The position numbers were made by a program, and so were the translations under genes. A model generated the notes under the pieces. The model was not told the origin of the DNA, searched no databases, and was given only the letters and a program-made list of their open reading frames with translations. 64,000 nucleotides of DNA from Prochilodus magdalenae (taxonomy: Eukaryota > Chordata > Actinopteri > Characiformes > Prochilodontidae): positions 1-64,000 of the forward strand of contig JAMWET010005036.1 in NCBI GenBank assembly GCA_024036415.1, given 5' to 3'. The first letter of the stretch is position 1, and each line of letters opens with the position of its first letter. This document shows positions 46,796-58,274 of this stretch, piece by piece.

Positions 46796-49700
46796 CATAC
46801 AAGGCATAATGTACGCCTGCTAAAAGTTTCAACCTAAGCATGGAATGTTCCAGTCAAGAATGGCCAAGAAATGTTTATGGGAATTGTCTCTGGTTTAGCG
46901 CTGACATACTAAACGCTTCCCATATGGGTGCTAAAAAAGATTTGCATCCAAGTATTGACATTTATGGTGAACTGATGACCTAGCACTGACTGTCACAGTT
47001 GGCCACTGGTAATAACACATTACACTAAAAAGAAACACAACACAGGATGTGATGCAAAACGAATACAATGCACAGCACTGTGTTTCTTAATAGGCAGCTT
47101 TACAGGGCTGATTCAGTTTCACAGCGTGTAGTTCTGGCCTCTCATGACCATTCATTAAAAATGAGGCAGAAGTGGAGTGCATGATGTTTCTGGGTTAGCA
47201 CAGGCTCTTAATGGGGATGCGCTTAGAAGCTGCTGCCTAATTTGCGAATAGGGTTGTTACATTAACCACAGCCTCACACTTCCACAGGCCATTGGAAAAA
47301 AAAACTTATCAGAACTTCTCCGCCATTAAGAGCAAAGAAATCTTCCAGATAGTGAAGAAGATGAAGGTGCTGATTCAGCCCATATGACAGATCCACCTCT
47401 CCATTACAGCATTACTGTTCTTTTTGTGCTTTCTACACACTTGCTCTGCCTATCGGCTTTCTCCCTACACCCTCTGTAATCACCTGTCAGCGAAATTTAG
47501 CTCGGGCCTCTCTTCTCATTGCGTATGCAGTATCTCGTGTGTGCTGTAGGAGTGTGGTGTGTGTGTGAGTGTGTGTGCTCACATGGTGTGTCATTCCCCT
47601 TCATTCCATAAACAATGCGGGCCGTGTTTGAAATCATAGTCATATTCCATCTGACTGCTCCGTTTTTTATCTCCAGGTGACAAGCAAAACACAGTGATTA
47701 ATCTCCAGGCAGCAACAACACTTCAGCCCTCTCATCGTCCTCCTTTTGTTTCTCCTGCTTTTCTTCTGCCTCGTAACAAAGAACACATCTGATTCATTAA
47801 AGCAATGCGAGCGAGCATTCAATCACCGCTCTCTCCTTACTGTTTCACTCTGGAGAGGACTAAGATCATCTTTTAGAGATAGTTGCCATGGATACGCCAC
47901 TCATGTATAAGAGGGCTTGTTGGCATTGCTGTGGCTGAGGGATGATAAACATGTGAGCGGCGTTCAAACTATACGTCCATTTTGCCATTACTTTTACAAA
48001 ACACACAGGCTTTTAAACAAACTGCTTAATCTAATGATCATCTCAGACTCACACTCTCACATCTCAGTTAACTCACTCGGGGCAAGATGGTACCTATTCC
48101 CTCAAGTCTACATAAGACCAACATGTACACTTGGCTTCTTTGCCTTAGTGGAATATGACCTCACACTCATGTCTCAACAACACAAAGGCCGCAAGGCTTT
48201 AACCCCTTCGCTTTGTGGACATCCGTAAGGCTTACTGGCATAGAAAACTGTGGAAATGAACTCAGTTATGTTGAGACCGAGGACTAGGTCTTAAACGTGG
48301 ATAGGTCAATAAATACAGAAGTCACACAAGCTAGCTATTAGAACTTATCCACACTGAACATACAGCATATACAGCAACCACTCAAACTTCCAGACTCAAT
48401 ATTTTTTTCCCTCACTCCCCTGTGTCTGTCAGATAGGAACAAAATACAAAACCTAATATTTTCTCTCTCTTCATTTGTCTCTTTTCATGTTACTCTAAGA
48501 ATAGGGAAATTAATGAAACAGATTGTATAGCCTTATTGGTGCAATCTGTAAGATTAATGAGCTAAATTATCAACAGAATGTGAAGAAATAACAGTTTTGA
48601 CAGCATATCAAAAACATTTATGTATCGTGATGCAGAGATATATACTGGGGTAACATGCTAACCTGTTAGCCCTGACCCACTCTCTCTTGTAATAACACTT
48701 TGTACCTCAAGAGTCCCCTTTAGTAATGAGTCTTCCCTCAGTCAAACACAAGAGGATGAAGAAGTAGTGCTGCTGCCCTGACAACGTATTCTAACATCTT
48801 GTCAATCATGCCAAAGGTCCTGCTCTCAGTTAAACCCTATCCCCAGGTAGAAAGGAGGAGTAAGCACAACAATGGCTAAAGCCCTGGAGCGAATCTTGAC
48901 GAGTAAAGGGATAAAGTCGGATTTTGGAAGTTGTAACGTTTCTGGTATGTACAGCTGTTAACACTGAGGAGGAGGGTCTCTGCTTTTCCTTGTTTCTTAT
49001 AGCAGTGGACACATTAACTTTCTAGTCACATGTTGCCCCCTAATGTCTATGAATTGAGTATGAATTTCAAAATACTCTAAATGTTTGTTAAGCACACTAG
49101 TTACCGACACATATAACGCTAATGCAATGTTAACTAATGTTAGTCTCAGCCTGTTTTCATTGATATTTAATATATCAGAATTAGTAGGTGTGTGAAATAT
49201 CCCCTGCTATCCAGGGGGTCCCATGCTAGCTAGCTGCGAACTCATATGCTATCACAGCAGGTGTCGGTGATACCGGAAAACATAATATTTTGTTACTTAT
49301 TTAGTATCATACACATGTATTACGCTACTTCTTTCATAGGTTTAGTTAAAGAAAATTAATAAAACATATTTGTCAAAAACTATGTGCACAACAGTCACAT
49401 CAGTTCAGTTTTACAAATTGGATTACAGTAAATCCAATGCTCACTTCGTAATGTAACATCAACGATATGCTCAGAAAAGCATCTGAAGTTATTATGATCA
49501 GTAAATATCATCACTTCACCAAACCCCAATGCACTGCAATGGATTGACCACTTAACTAAGTTTATAAGCCATAAATCCACACTGGATGTCTCTTAGGACA
49601 AGGTAAAGTCATATACACACGTACACATTTTTCTCCAAACTGAGATTGTTCTACTACCATTTTTAGGAAGCTAGCATAATGATACATGTCCACTTAGTCA

Positions 49701-50958
49701 TTCTATGATTCATGATGCTGTATATTCTGAAGTGGCTATATTAAGTATTCACATGAAACCCAACACCAACAGACTGGTGTGCTTTATATGAGGACCATAG
49801 CGTAAACATAGACTGGACTAGTTATTAAATACCCCCGACACCCTCCATCCAAATACAGAAATAGATGTTTTCCATGAAACATAAGCTATTACGTTATGTT
49901 ACTGATGAGCCTTCAGTTGCAACTTCCTTTTTTGCTCTCTATACAGCTTCAGGTAGGTGTAATTTTGTGAATATGGGACACAGAGAGAGAAATGGGAAAA
50001 GGCATTGTTGCATGTTCTTAGTATGTTCCAAAATATAAATACAATATATTACAATTGAAACTGATAGAAACAAAAGATACAACTGTATAATAATATGATT
50101 TTATTAATCTCTGCTGAAACATATATAGCATTTACACTGGCATAGTTAAATAAGGAGAGTTCAGTACAAGGACTGTCACTGACAGACCATACTGAAACAC
50201 TGTCGTTCCTCCTTCACATACAAATTTCACCCTTAAAACAGAGAACAGTAAAACATGTCTAACTAAGAACCTTAAACTGTTATGGCTTGACTTATTAATA
50301 TTCACACCCAACCCCTCCCCCGACCCCATATGCCCAGCCCCATTCATATGTACAGCTTGTACAGGTAGCAAAATGAACTGCGACACCATGTAGAGTGGAA
50401 TATAACTTCAAAACAAGCTTGGAATCAAAACAAGCTGGCGAACTGAAAGCCAACTTCTCACTTCTAACTTCCAACTTCAAACAGGATCCCAGACAAACTG
50501 TATTTCAAAGTATGGTAGTTTGCTCTGCACATTTCACTCCAGACAGTTTCTCAAACCTTGGACAGTATCAAGCAGCTTTGCTTATCATTCCAGGAGCTCT
50601 TCCTCCTTTATTAGCAGCACAACCCCAAAAGCAACCTGTAAGTTTCACTATGAGTAACAACTGTAGCTTGGCTTGTGTTGTTGTCTAGATCAAAAGTAGT
50701 GGTGTAGGTAACATTACCTAGTAAGTAAATGATTGAACTTATTTACACAGAGGTTTGTTTTATTTTCCTGTCTTTGATTACCTGCCTGAGTCATCACAGC
50801 GCCTTATCAAATTACTCATGAGCTCACCCAAAACAGCTTGTTTCATTTTAGAGCCAATCATAGGACATTATTCACCCCGATCAAAGTCACATACTGTCTA
50901 TGTAGATGTCAGATGCTGAATAAATGCGTTCCATGGCACTTTTAAACATGTTCGCATG
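46796..50958. other. Non-coding DNA
   Basis: No gene. 47.58-47.90 kb looks single-copy and GC-richer; it ends in GTTGCCATGGATAC (47882-47895), close to an RFX X-box. C-rich run at 50308-50342. Confidence 0.4.
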
Positions 50959-50960
50959 TA

Positions 50961-51387
50961 CAGTACTGTGCAAAGGCCAGAGACCACTCTTCATTTATTC
51001 ACATTCCAGACAAATCTGGCCGTCAGTTAAATTATCAGCATCAGGACAGGCAAAAAAACTAAACAAAACAAAAAAAAAACTGAAAAACAGAAGGCAGAAC
51101 AAATATGTCCTGTATACACCTACTCACTGTATCCACACTGGAAAATAAAAATAAAAATAAGAAAATAAATTCCACATCTTTAAAGTTCAGTTCCTTTTCT
51201 TTTCTTAGTAGCATTTTTTAAACTCTAGATTAGGAAACACCTGTTTATTATTTTCCTCTTTGACGTCTCCTTCCTTACGCAAGTAAACAGTCTAATGAAT
51301 TATCACAGTAATTTGTATGTAATGGCCAGTTAACAGGAAACTAAATGAAATAAATGAAGGGTGGTCTGAGACGTTTGCACAGTACTG
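50961..51387. mobile_element. 427-bp Tc1/mariner-type MITE
   Basis: Inverted ends CAGTACTGTGCAAAGGCCAG and (reverse complement of the right end) CAGTACTGTGCAAACGTCTC are flanked by TA on both sides (50959-50960 and 51388-51389). CAGTACTGTGCAAA is a familiar start of fish Tc1-like elements. The interior is A-rich and non-coding. Confidence 0.78.
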
Positions 51388-51389
51388 TA

Positions 51390-52435
51390 TGGTGTGAAGC
51401 AGCTTGAGATGGTCAGAGCAGAACATACACAGTTCACAAAGCTGCTGGTTTGTACTAACAACATTCCAGGCTGTTGGCTGTGGACTGTAACTGAGGCAAA
51501 GCCCTCTTTCAGACGTTTCATTGGTAAACACTGGCCTTGGGGGGACGGCCCATTTGGAACTTGCTTTATAGTACACATCTATCACAGAGTTGTTTTTCTC
51601 CTGCAACCGACTCCCCATATGAGAAGAACGCTGGGGCTTACTTACTGACGGCAACTGATATCTGACACTTCCCTAATTCATTCCATGGAACTTCCTTCAA
51701 TTTCCCTTCATGCAATATTCCCTGTATTCAGTGGCTTTACCACGCTGAACTCATGTCATTACGTACTGTAAATGGCCTCATAAACCCGACATATTTGAAG
51801 TGTCACATGCTGTAAAGTGCCCGTGAGTCAGATTTGCTGAGTTCTTTTACTGCATAACATTTATCATGGAGCATTTTATTATTTCATTCTCTCTCTATTC
51901 CCATTAAAGAGCACGGCCCGTTGTTGAAGAATGACTTAAATGCTCGCATATGAAATAGAAATGTGATAATAACCACAGTGTGTACACTCGAATGTCATTT
52001 GCAGTTCTGGTGCATTTTGTGCCCGCACCTTTAAATTGCATGTTCCATCTGAATTGGCAGCTCTCCACTGTATGAGTCAGTGCCATAGTGGAAACGCTTA
52101 TGTGGTGTCTTCTGGGCTCCTGCTACTAAAGACACTCACACCCCTGCAGAGGGCCAATCTGGAATCTATCTCACCTTTCTCTACCTGTTGTTTCTGCCCA
52201 CCATGACCAACACATATTTACTGCAAACATGTCAGAGAGCACTTCTCCTTTCAAGATATGGCTCACAAGGACAATGGAATGAGAGGACGATGGGCACAAG
52301 GGCCGTGTTTACATACAGACTGCATGGAAAACCATTTATTATTAACAGTAATAATTAAAAAAAAAACAGTATGTGTTTTTTCATGTTTATAGGGCACCTA
52401 ACTGCACCTCTCTGAGCACAATCTGCACTATGATG

Positions 52436-52475
<40 letters not shown>

Positions 52476-54125
52476 TCTTATATTATATATATATGTTATA
52501 GTTTCTCTATACAAATGTTAATATTATTCTATAATATATTGTTAATAATCGTGGATTATAAAGTTCACTCTTAGAAGTTGGTCACATTTTTGGTTTTGTT
52601 GGTCCAGGTCATTCTGAAAGATTTGGTGATGTAGAGGTCTGGGCTGTGGGGTGGTCAGTTTCTTTGTTGGGTTTGCAATTTTTCTTGCTTTTTTCTTTTT
52701 CCCAGATAAGTCTTCTTGAGAGAGGATGAGGCGGTTTTGAAAGGGTTATTTGTCAGCAGAAAAATCTAAAAAATCTGCTAGCCCACTGTTGTCCACAACT
52801 TTGGGGCGGAGCTTCTGAGGGAACACTGAAGAAAGGGTGTATTTGTTTAATTCCTGAGTTCAATAATCAACGGTCATGATCCAGAACCGTACACAGTGTG
52901 TTTATCTGATGGGGATGGTTTTAGAAGTCCACCAGGTTCTGCATGCCTGTTAGGAATCCCATTTCCTGTTATGAAAGCTATCTAGTATTATTCCTTTTTC
53001 TATGATTTTATTTTTAATGTATTCTCTTGAATATTTGCTAGCAGTCTAGCCTACTGGTCTGGTCAGTTTAGCATGTTACGTGTGTGTGTGTTGACAAAGA
53101 CCACATAGCCCGGTAGAGTATTTCTGGTATCTGTATCTACAGGCATATGGCAGGTGTGGTTCCTTTGTGAGAACGGCAAGGGTGTGACGCAGTGCTGACA
53201 AGATGGAAATCAGGGGAGGAGCATCGACGTGTTAGTCCTTTAAAGTTTATGGTTGCCATGGTATACTCTGTCAAAAGTCTGATCTCATTCTCTTGTTCAT
53301 ACTTTTCTCCCACAAAAGTCTTTTTTTGGCACATAGCCCGTGGATAACCTCTTGACGTGACATTGCTGTAGCACCTTACATGATTAAATCTTGGCTGGCT
53401 TCAACATTTTGGTCTTTTTTTTGGATTGTTGAGAGTCTATTTATACCGCCTTGCACATGTAGAGTGTGGAAACTGACTGCCGTCATAAATCAGCCTGTTT
53501 TATATGTTCCAGGCACACAGGGAGCAAACTGATCGTGTCACACCAGCAACTGGCTTACTTTGTCAGCAGCCACTTTTACCCACAGTGGTTGATAATAAAT
53601 AAACCAGACAGACGGCTCTGTCCTCGTTCTCTCCCCCCTCCCGCACTTTCTCCTCCGCTGCACTATGAACGTTCATAACCCGACAAATTTATCCACCGCC
53701 GTGCTGCTGAGTTCAAAGGCCTGCTTGGATTACAGTCAGCACTGTGCCATTAGGCCTCTCATACAAGTCCGAGGATAGAGTCAAGAAGGAAAGAGATCCT
53801 GCTATACATATTGTAGGAGATTAAATCTAAAGATGGGAACAACATAAGTGTGTATTAATCAACTCAGAATGACCTGATTCAGATAAAACCTTGAGATGTT
53901 TTAAGAATAAATTAGAAAGGATCTAGAAATTCTTCCCCCAGCAAGTCCGACCAATCCCTCCTAAGACTGTCAAGTAAAAGCCTAACCAAATGTTTATGAT
54001 CATGAGCAGAGACCAAGATAGGTCATAACAATGCAAACAGAGGTGCGTACACAGTACAGACGCCATGTGAGATGTGCTAGGACAATGTTTCTCAAACCTG
54101 GTCCTGGAGGCCCACTGGTCCTGCT
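51390..54125. other. Non-coding DNA
   Basis: No gene. 51.66-52.33 kb looks single-copy. A second X-box-like GTTGCCATGGTA occurs at 53252-53263. AAACCTGGTCCTGGAGGCCC at 54095-54114 is the signature of a common fish repeat. Confidence 0.4.
52437..52473. repeat. (TA)n microsatellite
   Basis: About 18 TA units; a second shorter AT run follows at 52483-52495. Confidence 0.9.
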
Positions 54126-54701
54126 TTAAAGGGGAAGATTTCAAATTTCCTTCAGAATTAAATGGATAGCATGTTATTAAAATAATTCAGGGTGGTTTGG
54201 TGTGAAATGATTTGCTCGAGAGAAACTCACAGAGCCAGAATCGTTTACAGTGGTGGTGATTGGAACCAGACATCTGAGGACTTTAAAGCTCCCTCACTGA
54301 AAGTTATTACAATAGTTAGTTATATGTCGAATTAAGTCTGCCACAATCTTTTATAATAGTTTTTATAATAAAGTTTGGGTTTCAGTTTATTTAAATCTAT
54401 TTATTTTAGTTATTTAAAGGCAGAGAAGTGCATGCAGGGCTTTGTAAACCTAAACAGTCCCTAAAGAAAACTTTTGAAAGCCCAGAAGGCATGTGTAGGT
54501 TCACTGGTGATTTTGGACAGTAAATAAAATGGTTATATTTGTGTGGTAGATCCGAGGACCCCTGATTCCCATTAGCACCACTGTAAAGAAATCAGAGTCT
54601 GTAATGTTTCATACAATTAACTATTTTACAGTGAAGTCTGTTTATGGGTCAAACTTCTATTATTCAAATTCATTTGAAAGATTTGTGGAATTCCCCTTTA
54701 A
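54126..54701. mobile_element. MITE with TTAA junctions and AGGGGAA ends
   Basis: TTAAAGGGGAA at 54126-54136 and TTCCCCTTTAA at 54691-54701 are exact inverted repeats that include TTAA on each side. This suggests a piggyBac- or Kolobok-type insertion. Internal CTTTAAAGCTCCCTCACTGA and CACCACTGTAAAGAAATCAG recur in the diverged copy near 13.4-13.8 kb. Confidence 0.7.
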
Positions 54702-55489
54702 CACAGACACTTTAACTCAACAATGGGCTGTAGATCAGCTGATTAGTTGGATTGGGTGTGCTGAGAGCAGGGAAGGCACTAAAAAGAGCAGGGCAGTAGG
54801 CCTCTGCCACCAGGGCTTAGGAACAGTGAGCCAGGGTGTTCATACTTTATTTAGACTCTTTGAAAAAATAAAAGATTTTTGATCATATTGGATCAGGATT
54901 AGTACACTAATGTCCTAATCCCAGTGCAGGACAGCCAGTCAGTACAGATCTACGGCTGCTTTTGGGTGAAAACTGCTTTGGTTGCTTTTGCATCTTCTTG
55001 TCCCTTTAAATGGAAAGGGGCGTGGCCAGGTTAAAGAAAGCGTGGTGTCCCAGTCACAACAAGGCGGTATCACGGTGACGTCAGAAATCGCAGCAACCAA
55101 TAGACAAAGCCGAATTCCCCCCTCCTACCCATGCAAAACACTCAAGGGCAGAATAAGATTATAGCACAGCTGCTTTAAAAAATAAATACATAGACCAAAA
55201 ACAATAAAACAATAAAGTACTGAAGCACGTATTCAGTCGGTGTTGGATGTCATTCCTCCTTTTTCTTATTCGCTAGAAAACCTGGTCCAAACCTAAGGTG
55301 CTGCTCTGCGCTAAAATAAAACAAAATAAAACAGATTTTCCTCCATTACTCGCCTGAAAATGACAGCCTCCACACTGCAATCAAAGCTCAGAAGTGCGTT
55401 AAAAAGCTGCATATACTTACATTATTTATGGGTAGGCACAGAAACGGTGTAATACGTAACAGGGAGCGACCCTGCTAATGTACTTGTCG
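54702..55489. other. tob1 upstream region
   Basis: No coding frame. Holds the CRE at 55076 and a CCAAT box at 55097; GC content rises towards the promoter. Confidence 0.5.
55076..55083. promoter_or_regulatory. Palindromic CRE (TGACGTCA) upstream of tob1
   Basis: A perfect 8-bp CREB/ATF consensus lies about 620 bp before the predicted tob1 start. A CCAAT box (55097-55101) is 13 bp downstream of it. The motif is exact; its use in tob1 regulation is inferred from position only. Confidence 0.45.
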
Positions 55490-55700
55490 CTGATTGGACC
55501 GAATTCTATGGGGTTGTCCTTTCCTTACTTGACTTCTATTTAAACCAATGGCAGGCTGATCAGGACTGTGACGCAGGCATCAATGAGCCAATCATCGGCG
55601 TGAGTTGGGTGTTGACCTCCGAAACCGCATCACCGCCCTCCACAGCTCCGCGGCGGAGGGTTTGGCTATAAAGCGGATTGTGGCTCTGGTGTAAAGGGCA
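55490..55700 (+). promoter_or_regulatory. tob1: tob1 core promoter: three CCAAT boxes and a TATA box
   Basis: An inverted CCAAT box (ATTGG) lies at 55493-55497. Direct CCAAT boxes lie at 55545-55549 and 55588-55592, and TATAAAG at 55667-55673. The last CCAAT box is about 75 bp before the TATA box, a usual spacing, which puts transcription start near 55697. Local GC content rises here compared with the AT-rich flanks. The arrangement suits an inducible early-response gene. The sites are seen directly; the start site is inferred. Confidence 0.72.
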
Positions 55701-55940
55701 GAGTGGTAAAACACTCCCGGGCAGTTGGGGGGGAGTCGGATTGCCTGTTGAGAAGCAGACCAGCCCACGTTAGAAAAAAAATATATTAAAAACAAGCAAA
55801 TAAATAAAACACTGTCGTAACTGGAATAAGAATATCGCTCTTGAGCTGTTTAGGGTAGAAGCCGCTGTGTTCAACGTCGTCGTCTTCGTCTATCAGCTCC
55901 TGGGATCTAAACGGTTGCTACGCGGATCCAGCCCCTAAAT
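55697..55940 (+). other. tob1: tob1 non-coding exon 1 (5' UTR)
   Basis: Begins about 30 bp after the TATA box and ends at a strong donor (AAAT|GTAAGT, intron starting at 55941). The exon contains no ATG. Its last bases are AAAT, so splicing to an exon starting with G creates an ATG across the junction (see exon 2). The 5' end is approximate; the donor is well supported by sequence. A leader exon followed by a single coding exon is the usual TOB1 gene layout. Confidence 0.62.
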
Positions 55941-57143
55941 GTAAGTACAACATTAGCTTTAACGTTATTAGTACGGCTTATTAGCTAGGTTGCTATCTGC
56001 TTGCAGGATTGTCATTCTGTAGGTTGTCCCTTTTCCGTCTTTCGGTGGTCTCATTAAATCGCCCTCCCACCCCCCATAGCGAGATGTCCATGAAGAAGAG
56101 AAACGGGCTAAACGTCCTAGCTAGGTAACGTTAGCTTTCTAGCTAACACTGAATGTGATGTAGCTTCGTGTATTGTCACTGGTTTAAAGGTAAGGAGTGA
56201 GCAGTGTCGAGGTGTAGGAATTTACCCGGAGGTGCTGGAGAGGTAGCTGGGCTTGACTGTACGAACTGTGACAGATTATCTCGGGTTTGCTAAATCCGTG
56301 TAGGCGTCACCGAGCTGTCTTCTTGCTAGTAAGACTGGGCTCGTTAACATTAGATGAAACCTGCTGATACTCTCCAGCGCTGTGTCCAGCTAAACACAGG
56401 CTGCATCTGCCTTCAGTAGTGCAGCGTCTGACGGACGTCAGCGTAGCTGTGTTTACGCTTGTTCACGTTTACAGTGTAGTTTAAATGCCTCATAGCATTC
56501 AAGCACCTCTGCCAACCACAATCTGCATCTCCTCTCCACAAAATACACTCTTTTTAGTTGTCATTTTCCATCTTTTAGACGCGGGTACGACACAAAATCA
56601 CTCCCACTGGGGTTATGGAGATGTAGCCTGTAACGTGACTGTTTCTAACTGATGATATTTGGGCGACACTGTGTATCACATCGTGCGTTTCCATCCGAAA
56701 CAAAAACCATATCGTTACTGTACTAATTTGGTCAGCCCTGTGTTGGCTAGCTACGCTACACCCCGTGTGGATCGCCATGTTATTGGCTGCTTGCTGGAAG
56801 AAACCTGATCGCTAAATCTATTGCGCAATGTCGTCGCCAAGTGTCGCATTGTTTGAAAATGTCCTATATTTCAGCATAGCAGCTGTCAGCCCTCGGTTTA
56901 AGATTATGGTACGGAACCAGTGCGGATTGTGTAACATTCTTGTGACTTGTCGAGCTGTCCATGGTCTCTGGAGTGACCAGACTCATTTGAGATCCTTCCT
57001 CTTCATGTAGAGATATGGATTATGCATGTCCAGTAAAGTCACACATGCTGCCCTGAATGTAGTAAACCCTTCGGTTTGGTTTATGTGTACACTAAAAGTG
57101 GAGAGTTGAATATTTTGCCTCTTTTTGTTCCCCTCCCTCTAAG
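55941..57143 (+). other. tob1: tob1 intron 1
   Basis: GT-AG intron of about 1.2 kb. The donor is GTAAGT. The acceptor is a pyrimidine tract (TTTTTGTTCCCCTCCCTCT) followed by AAG ending at 57143. It holds only short chance open frames and no recognised repeat. The splice pair is predicted, without transcript evidence. Confidence 0.6.
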
Positions 57144-57287
57144 GATAAAGAAGACTTTCCTGTGGAACGGCATATATTTACCCAGCAGCCAGCTTCTCCG
57201 TTTGTCCAAACTGGTCACTACTGCCTAGGAGGTTTTTGCAGCACCCCAGCTCTCGACGGCAGACACACTTGCAACTGTGAAGCAGCT
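57144..57287 (+). other. tob1: tob1 exon 2, 5' UTR part, with a possible splice-junction uORF
   Basis: Untranslated lead into the coding exon. In the tob1 frame it is open with no ATG, and an in-frame TAA lies in exon 1, so no longer protein is predicted. In a different frame, joining exon 1 (…AAAT) to exon 2 (GATAAAG…) forms ATGATAAAG, which starts a 28-codon upstream ORF ending at TAG near 57232, before the main ATG at 57288. Such a uORF could damp translation. It depends entirely on the predicted splice sites. Confidence 0.5.
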
Positions 57288-58274
57288 ATGCAGCTTGAAA
57301 TCCAAGTAGCACTCAACTTCATTATATCTTACCTGTACAACAAACTCCCGCGACGTCGAGTGAACATTTTCGGCGAGGAGCTTGAAAGACAGTTAAAGAA
57401 GAAATATGAGGGCCACTGGTACCCTGACAAGCCATACAAGGGGTCCGGGTTCAGGTGTATACACGTGGGTGAGAAGGTGGATCTGGTAGTGGAAGAAGCA
57501 GCCAAAGAGAGCGGGCTGGACATAGAAGATGTCCGGAACAACTTGCCTCAGGATCTCAGTGTGTGGATCGACCCCTTCGAGGTGTCCTACCAGATTGGAG
57601 AAAAGGGACCCGTCAAGGTGCTTTACGTGGATGACAACAACGAGAACGGGTCAGAGTTGGACAAAGAGATCAGAAACAGTTTCAACCCAGATGCTCAGGT
57701 CTTCATGCCAATCAGCGAACCCGTAGGAGTCTCCTCCGAGTCCAGCTCTCCGTCGCCTCCTTTCGGCCAGTCTGCTTCAGTCAGCCCCTCGTTCATGCCA
57801 CGCTCCACTCAGCCTTTAACTTTCACCACAGCCACTTTCGCCGCCACCAAGTTCGGCTCCACCAAGATGAAGAACAGCGGCCGCAGCAGCAACAAGGTGG
57901 CACGCACTTCTCCCACTAACCTGGGCCTGAATGTGAACAACCTACTGAAGCAGAAAGCCATCTCCACTTCCATGCATTCTCTGTACGGCCTTGGCCTCGG
58001 AGGGCAGCAGCAGCCGCAGCCGCCAAAGCCCTCAGCACTCTCCCCTAACGCCAAGGAGTTTGTATTCCCCAACCTGCAGGGCCAGGGTAGCTCCACTGCG
58101 ATGTTCAACAGTGAGAACCCCCTCAGCCTCAGCCCTCTGCAGTATAACAATGCCTTCGATGTGTTTGCGGCCTACGGCAGCCTCAACGACAAGTCTCTCA
58201 TGGATGGTCTAAACTTCAGTCTGAGCAACATGCAGTATTCTAACCAGCAATTCCAGCCAGTCATGGCTAACTAA
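57288..58274 (+). CDS. tob1: Transducer of ERBB2 (TOB1), BTG/Tob antiproliferative protein
   Basis: Complete single-exon reading frame of 328 residues. TOB1 is a nuclear-cytoplasmic antiproliferative adaptor that recruits the CCR4-NOT deadenylase to mRNAs bound by poly(A)-binding protein and so slows cell-cycle entry. Residues 1-116 are the BTG/Tob domain: it opens [20 protein letters not shown] and has a basic nuclear-import type cluster (R22-R24, K37-K39). F55 and W93 (in [12 protein letters not shown]) match known CAF1/CNOT7 contact positions. Two PAM2-like motifs follow: residues 131-141 (NSFNP...FMP) and 249-261 (SALSP...VFP). Ser-Pro sites at 154, 156 and 166 match the ERK-phosphorylated cluster of mammalian TOB1. 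The C-terminus [15 protein letters not shown] is typical. Human TOB1 is 345 residues; this copy is shorter mainly because the Gln/Pro tract near residue 240 is reduced. The frame stays open upstream but has no ATG before this one, which has G at -3. TOB1 rather than TOB2 fits best; tob1a versus tob1b is not resolved. Confidence 0.97.
   Translation: MQLEIQVALNFIISYLYNKLPRRRVNIFGEELERQLKKKYEGHWYPDKPYKGSGFRCIHVGEKVDLVVEEAAKESGLDIEDVRNNLPQDLSVWIDPFEVSYQIGEKGPVKVLYVDDNNENGSELDKEIRNSFNPDAQVFMPISEPVGVSSESSSPSPPFGQSASVSPSFMPRSTQPLTFTTATFAATKFGSTKMKNSGRSSNKVARTSPTNLGLNVNNLLKQKAISTSMHSLYGLGLGGQQQPQPPKPSALSPNAKEFVFPNLQGQGSSTAMFNSENPLSLSPLQYNNAFDVFAAYGSLNDKSLMDGLNFSLSNMQYSNQQFQPVMAN

Noticed and set aside
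57162..57287. Possible 42-residue N-terminal extension of TOB1
   Set aside because: The first codon is GTG, no ATG lies upstream in frame, exon 1 has an in-frame stop, and TOB1 proteins begin at the conserved MQLEIQ.
57529..58212. Overlapping open frames inside the tob1 coding exon, on both strands
   Set aside because: They are shadows of the tob1 frame in other phases and have no independent support.
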